Assembly: GCA_049520515.1 (NCBI GenBank)
Contig: JBEKPS010000004.1
Coordinates: 62,001-126,000, forward strand
Direction: 5' to 3'
Source of the DNA: JAFAMS01 sp049520515
Lineage (GTDB): Bacteria; Vulcanimicrobiota; Vulcanimicrobiia; Vulcanimicrobiales; Vulcanimicrobiaceae
Length of the DNA stretch: 64,000 nt
Positions 60,737 to 64,000 of the stretch are shown here, in pieces (the first letter of the stretch is position 1; each line of letters starts with the position of its first letter). A program made the position numbers and the translations under genes. The notes beneath the pieces were generated by a model that had not been told where the DNA came from, did not search any database, and saw nothing but the letters and a program-made list of their open reading frames with translations.

Positions 60737-61912
60737 ATGAAACTCGTTGAATATCAAGGTAAAGAGCTGTTCAAGCGCGTTGGCATTCCGGTGCCGCGCG
60801 GCGAGCATGCGAAGACTGCAGACGACGTCGCGTCGTTCATCGCTGCGAATCCCGGATCGTGGGTGCTCAAAGCACAAGTGCAAATGGGCGGACGCGGAAA
60901 AGCCGGCGGCATCAAGTTCGCCGACAACGCGGACGACGGCAAGAAAATTGCCGCTGCACTCATCGGCACGACGTTACGCGGGATTCAGAATCCGCAAGGC
61001 GAGCTGGTGAAGTCATTGCTCGTCGAAGAGAAAGTCGCGATCGAGCACGAGGCCTACGTTTCCGTCACGATCGATCGCAGCACGAAGCGTCCGGTGTTCA
61101 TCGTCACCGCGCAAGGCGGCATGGACATCGAAGAAGTCGCGGAAAAAGATCCGCACGCGCTTTCGAAATATTGGGTCGATACGGCGATCGGATATTCGCC
61201 CTTCGAAGCTCGCGAATTATATTTCGCAGCGAAGCTTCCGGCGGGATATGCAAAAGAATGGCCGGCGATTGCAGGCGCCATTTACAAGCTGTTTTTCGAA
61301 TACGGTGCAAATCTGATCGAGATCAATCCGCTCGTGCTCACCAAAGACGGGCGCGTCATCGCATCCGACGCGAAAGTCGAGCTCGACGACAACGCGCTCT
61401 ACAAACATCCCGAGCTTTCCGCGTGGGAGAAAGAAAACGAATCGCCCGACAACGAGGACGAAGCCAAAGCCGTTGCAATTGGGCTTGGGCGTTCGAACTA
61501 CGCGCGGCTCGATGGCGACATTGGCGTGATGGCCAACGGCGCGGGTCTGGGCATGGGGACGATGGACGCGATTCGTACGGCCGGCGGTTCGGCGGCAAAT
61601 TTTCTTGACGTCGGGGGCGGCGCGCAAGCCGAGCGCGTGCGCAAGTGCTACGAGTTGATCGTCAGCGATCCGAAAGTGAAGGCGATGTTCATTAACATCT
61701 TCGGCGGCATCACGCGCGCCGACCAAGTCGCCGCGGGGATCGTCGAGGCGCTTTCGGGCAACGCGCTGCGCAAGGTGCCGTTGGTCGTGCGTCTGACCGG
61801 CACGAATGAAAAAGAAGGCCGCGAGATTCTGGCCAAGGCCGGAATCGCGTCGGTGGAGACGATGGACGACGGCGCCGCCAAAGCCGTCGCTGCTGCGAAG
61901 GGAGCCGCCTGA
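60737..61912 (+). CDS. sucC: Succinyl-CoA synthetase (ADP-forming) beta subunit
   Basis: A 391-aa protein. KLVEYQGKELFKRVGIPVPR opens it, VLKAQVQMGGRGKAGGI is the nucleotide-binding loop of the ATP-grasp domain, EINPLVLTKDGRVIASDAK holds the metal site, and FINIFGGITRADQVAAGIV, then VVRLTGTNEKEGREIL form the CoA-ligase domain. It converts succinyl-CoA to succinate with nucleotide formation in the TCA cycle. The 113-bp gap upstream carries promoters for it and the divergent thioredoxin gene, but no convincing -35/-10 pair was found. Its stop overlaps sucD (TGATG). Confidence 0.95.
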   Translation: MKLVEYQGKELFKRVGIPVPRGEHAKTADDVASFIAANPGSWVLKAQVQMGGRGKAGGIKFADNADDGKKIAAALIGTTLRGIQNPQGELVKSLLVEEKVAIEHEAYVSVTIDRSTKRPVFIVTAQGGMDIEEVAEKDPHALSKYWVDTAIGYSPFEARELYFAAKLPAGYAKEWPAIAGAIYKLFFEYGANLIEINPLVLTKDGRVIASDAKVELDDNALYKHPELSAWEKENESPDNEDEAKAVAIGLGRSNYARLDGDIGVMANGAGLGMGTMDAIRTAGGSAANFLDVGGGAQAERVRKCYELIVSDPKVKAMFINIFGGITRADQVAAGIVEALSGNALRKVPLVVRLTGTNEKEGREILAKAGIASVETMDDGAAKAVAAAKGAA

Positions 61913-62796
61913 TGTCGATTTGGCTCGATAAGAACTCGCGCGTCATCGTCCAGGGAATCACCGGCCGCGAGGGCGGGTTCCATGCCAGCCGCATGATCGC
62001 ATACGGAACGAACGTCGTCGGCGGCGTCACCCCCGGCAAGGGCGGAACCAAGATCGAGACCGGACAGCCGGTCTTCGACACGGTCAAAAAAGCCGTCGAG
62101 GCGACCGGTGCGACCCACTCGATCATCTTCGTCCCTCCGGAGTATGCTGCGGATGCGCTCTACGAAGCGTATGACGCCGGCATCGGCTTCTGCGTCTGCA
62201 TCACCGAGGGAATCCCGGCGACCGACATGCTCAAGGTTGTCGCGACGACGCCCGGGATGCGGATCCTCGGGCCGAACTGCCCCGGCCTCGTCTCGCCGGG
62301 GAAGGCGCTGGTCGGCATCATGCCCGGCCATATCTTCGCTCCGGGCAAAGTCGGCATGGTGTCCCGCTCCGGGACCTTGACCTACGAGATTGTCGACAAC
62401 CTCACGAAGGCGGGTCTGGGCCAATCCACGTGCGTCGGCATCGGTGGCGACCCGATCATCGGGACCACGTTCGTCGACGCGCTTCGCGAATTTAAGAACG
62501 ATGCGCAGACCGAGGCCCTCGTGATCTGCGGCGAGATCGGCGGTTCAGATGAAGAAGACGCCGCCGCCTTTATGAAGGAACACATGGCCGGCGTTCCGGC
62601 TGTCGCCTTCATCGGCGGACGTTCGGCGCCGCCCGGCAAGCGCTTAGGTCACGCGGGCGCCATCATCTCGGGCAACACCGGGACGCCGGAGAGTAAAGTA
62701 AGCGCCTTTGAGGGGGCCGGCGTCCCCGTCGCAGACCGGCCCTCAGACATTCCGAAGCTACTTAAAAAGAAGCTCGGCAATTTAATCCATGCCTGA
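61912..62796 (+). CDS. sucD: Succinyl-CoA synthetase (ADP-forming) alpha subunit
   Basis: A 294-aa subunit coupled to sucC. VIVQGITGREGGFHASRMIA, then GGVTPGKGG are the CoA-binding start; ILGPNCPGLVSPGKALVGIMP, SRSGTLTYEIV and GIGGDPIIGTTF follow. The phosphohistidine is in RSAPPGKRLGHAGAI. It is of the usual length. With SucC it forms the complete enzyme. Downstream lies a 172-bp gap before the TonB receptor. Confidence 0.95.
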   Translation: MSIWLDKNSRVIVQGITGREGGFHASRMIAYGTNVVGGVTPGKGGTKIETGQPVFDTVKKAVEATGATHSIIFVPPEYAADALYEAYDAGIGFCVCITEGIPATDMLKVVATTPGMRILGPNCPGLVSPGKALVGIMPGHIFAPGKVGMVSRSGTLTYEIVDNLTKAGLGQSTCVGIGGDPIIGTTFVDALREFKNDAQTEALVICGEIGGSDEEDAAAFMKEHMAGVPAVAFIGGRSAPPGKRLGHAGAIISGNTGTPESKVSAFEGAGVPVADRPSDIPKLLKKKLGNLIHA

Positions 62797-62811
62797 GGCG
62801 AGAGCCGAATT

Positions 62812-62836
62812 ATACAGAAAAAGTAGGATTCTGTAT
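62812..62836. repeat. 8-bp inverted repeat after sucD
   Basis: ATACAGAA (62812-62819) and TTCTGTAT (62829-62836) are perfect inverted copies around a 9-nt centre. The arms are AT-rich and no T-run follows, so this looks more like a protein-binding site than a rho-independent terminator. The rest of the 172-bp gap (62797-62968) is G-rich (a run of six G near 62904-62910) without a riboswitch class that was recognised. Confidence 0.45.
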
Positions 62837-62968
62837 TCTTCCGCTTGTGCTGCGTATTAAGAGGGTTAAGCCGGTCAAGTAACCGAAAGGCGCGGGCGAG
62901 TAGGGGGGCCTCGGGCCGCTCAACTTATTTAGTTTGCCTTTCCCCAATCGGAACAATCTGGAGGCAGC

Positions 62969-64000
62969 ATGCGACTCACACGGATACGCCGTGCGTCGGT
63001 CAAGTGCGTAATCGCGTCACTCTTAGCTGTGGCGATTCTCGCACTAACCGCGCCATCGGCGTTCGCCGCGGGCGGTGTCTATGGCACACTCAGCGGTACA
63101 GTCCTTGACTCTACGACACGCGCACCGATTAGCGGTGCAAGCGTTACTGCAAAATCACCGAGCAATTCATACTCGGCGACCACTGACGGCTCGGGTCACT
63201 TTACGATCCTCGGTGTCAGTGTCGACACGTACCTGATCAGCGCGACCGCACCCGGTCACGATACGGTCAACGTTCCTGGCGTCACCGTCTTCGGTGACCA
63301 AACGAACTCAGTCGGTACGATCTCACTCGAACCGCATCTCGCAACGATCGCGCGCGTAACCTCGCGTAGCGTCTCGAGTGCATATCAACCGACGCAGACG
63401 ACCGACCAATACACGATTAACCAATCGCAAATCGTTCAGTCGACTGGTAACAAATTCTCGACGAATGAAAATGCAGCGCTCTTGTCGGTTCCGGGTGTGA
63501 CCCTGACCAACAACAGCATGGCATATTCGACGCAGGTGACGATCCGCGGTGCGGCCGCCTGGGAAGTTGGCTATCAGTTAGACGGCGTTCCGTTCCGCGA
63601 GCCGTTCCTCAATGGAAATGGTTCGTTCGGACTTATGAACGGCGCCGGTAACGTTCAAGTCGTCGAAGGTGCTGCGGACGCAACGCAAGCCGGCGTCGGC
63701 GCGGGCGTCATCAACGTCGTTCCACAGCGCGGCAGCGGTCCTGGTTCCGGCGAGCTGTACATGGGCGTCGGTGGCCCGAATTTCGACCACCAGCTCGGTA
63801 TCAATTACGGCTTCTCGACTCCAGATAATCGCTTCTCGGATTACATCTCGTACAACGGCGAGCGTTTAACGCCGTATTACGGTTATTCGGGCGGCACGCC
63901 GCAAGCATACTTGGCAGCGTTCCCAACCCAGAGTTTGAAGAACGACCAAATCCTCAACAACTTCTTCTACAAGTTCGGTAAAGACAACACGCAACAGCTG
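62969..64000 (+). CDS. TonB-dependent receptor with N-terminal carboxypeptidase-regulatory-like domain (cut by the right edge)
   Basis: The frame is open from an ATG at 62969 (GGAGG at 62960-62964) to the end of the window (344 codons). A signal peptide (VIASLLAVAILALTAPSAFA) precedes a beta-sandwich of the CarboxypepD_reg type: GTLSGTVLDSTTRAPISGAS, then TDGSGHFTILGVSVDTYLIS. The plug domain follows, with NENAALLSVPGVTLTNN, VTIRGAAAWEVGYQLDGVP and VQVVEGAADATQAGVGAGVI, and the first barrel strands are seen at the edge. It imports a TonB-energised substrate, perhaps carbohydrate or siderophore; the substrate is unknown. It is not part of the sucCD operon judging by the gap and its own ribosome site. 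Confidence 0.88.
   Translation, partial: MRLTRIRRASVKCVIASLLAVAILALTAPSAFAAGGVYGTLSGTVLDSTTRAPISGASVTAKSPSNSYSATTDGSGHFTILGVSVDTYLISATAPGHDTVNVPGVTVFGDQTNSVGTISLEPHLATIARVTSRSVSSAYQPTQTTDQYTINQSQIVQSTGNKFSTNENAALLSVPGVTLTNNSMAYSTQVTIRGAAAWEVGYQLDGVPFREPFLNGNGSFGLMNGAGNVQVVEGAADATQAGVGAGVINVVPQRGSGPGSGELYMGVGGPNFDHQLGINYGFSTPDNRFSDYISYNGERLTPYYGYSGGTPQAYLAAFPTQSLKNDQILNNFFYKFGKDNTQQL

Noticed and set aside
62860..62925. Possible riboswitch (c-di-GMP or ZTP type) before the TonB receptor
   Set aside because: The conserved cores of these classes are not present; only a G-rich stretch with short possible pairings was seen.

Overview
The window looks like a compact, GC-rich chromosome of an uncultured diderm (Gram-negative-type) bacterium. 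Evidence for an outer membrane is a heptose epimerase (HldD), an LptD/OstA-like beta-barrel protein, O-antigen-ligase-like and Wzx/MurJ-like proteins, and a TonB-dependent receptor at the right edge. Gene style is distinctive: almost no intergenic space, frequent GTG and TTG starts, 1-4 nt NTGA/TGATG stop-start overlaps, and convergent genes that run into each other. This style and the family mix would fit Candidatus Eremiobacterota/Vulcanimicrobiota, but that is only a guess; no rRNA or tRNA gene was found to test it.

Region by region. 1-2775: start of mfd (runs off the left edge), then hldD and a plant-type GDP-mannose 3,5-epimerase homologue. 2827-9974: a nucleotide-sugar dehydrogenase, GT-C and O-antigen-ligase membrane proteins, a pyrimidine nucleoside phosphorylase, a polyprenyl-phosphate glycosyltransferase and two related exported proteins with Pro/Ser/Thr linkers. 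9971-13842: a CBM20-like secreted protein coupled to an LptD-like protein, and deoB. 13857-21584: priming sugar-phosphate transferase, MurJ, RmlD, the UDP-xylose pair Ugd-Uxs, a Wzx-like flippase and a reductase. 21637-40390: the core of the surface-glycan locus, with one long run of glycosyltransferases, SAM methyltransferases and a radical SAM enzyme, and three giant AftD/YfhO-like membrane proteins. 40431-43799: TPR protein, Uma2-type nuclease, another GT-C protein and a small coiled-coil/TM protein. 43866-46354: an ECF sigma/anti-sigma operon with a bactofilin-like membrane protein.

46400-50957: lysine 5,6-aminomutase subunits kamD and kamE, split by a Fic-family gene with its own promoter and palindromic operator, followed by a PBP4-type carboxypeptidase. 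50958-55877: a broken SIS-domain (GlmS-like) gene, a PilZ protein, the GDP-rhamnose pair gmd-rmd, a PEMT/ICMT-type methyltransferase and a CDF cation transporter. 55900-59516: thiolase, 3-hydroxybutyryl-CoA dehydrogenase and acyl-CoA dehydrogenase (short-chain acyl-CoA metabolism), interrupted by a 237-bp inverted-repeat element. 59520-62796: a DipZ-like thioredoxin and sucCD. 62969-end: TonB-dependent receptor, cut by the window edge.

Together, about two thirds of the window is devoted to activated sugars (heptose, GDP-L-galactose type, UDP-GlcA, UDP-xylose, dTDP-rhamnose, GDP-D-rhamnose), their transfer onto lipid carriers, flipping, polymerisation and periplasmic transfer. The strongest candidate for something undescribed is the set of three giant GT-C-like proteins interleaved with methyltransferases at 29759-40390. 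No CRISPR array, prophage, insertion sequence transposase or RNA gene was recognised, and no stretch over 300 bp lacks a gene.
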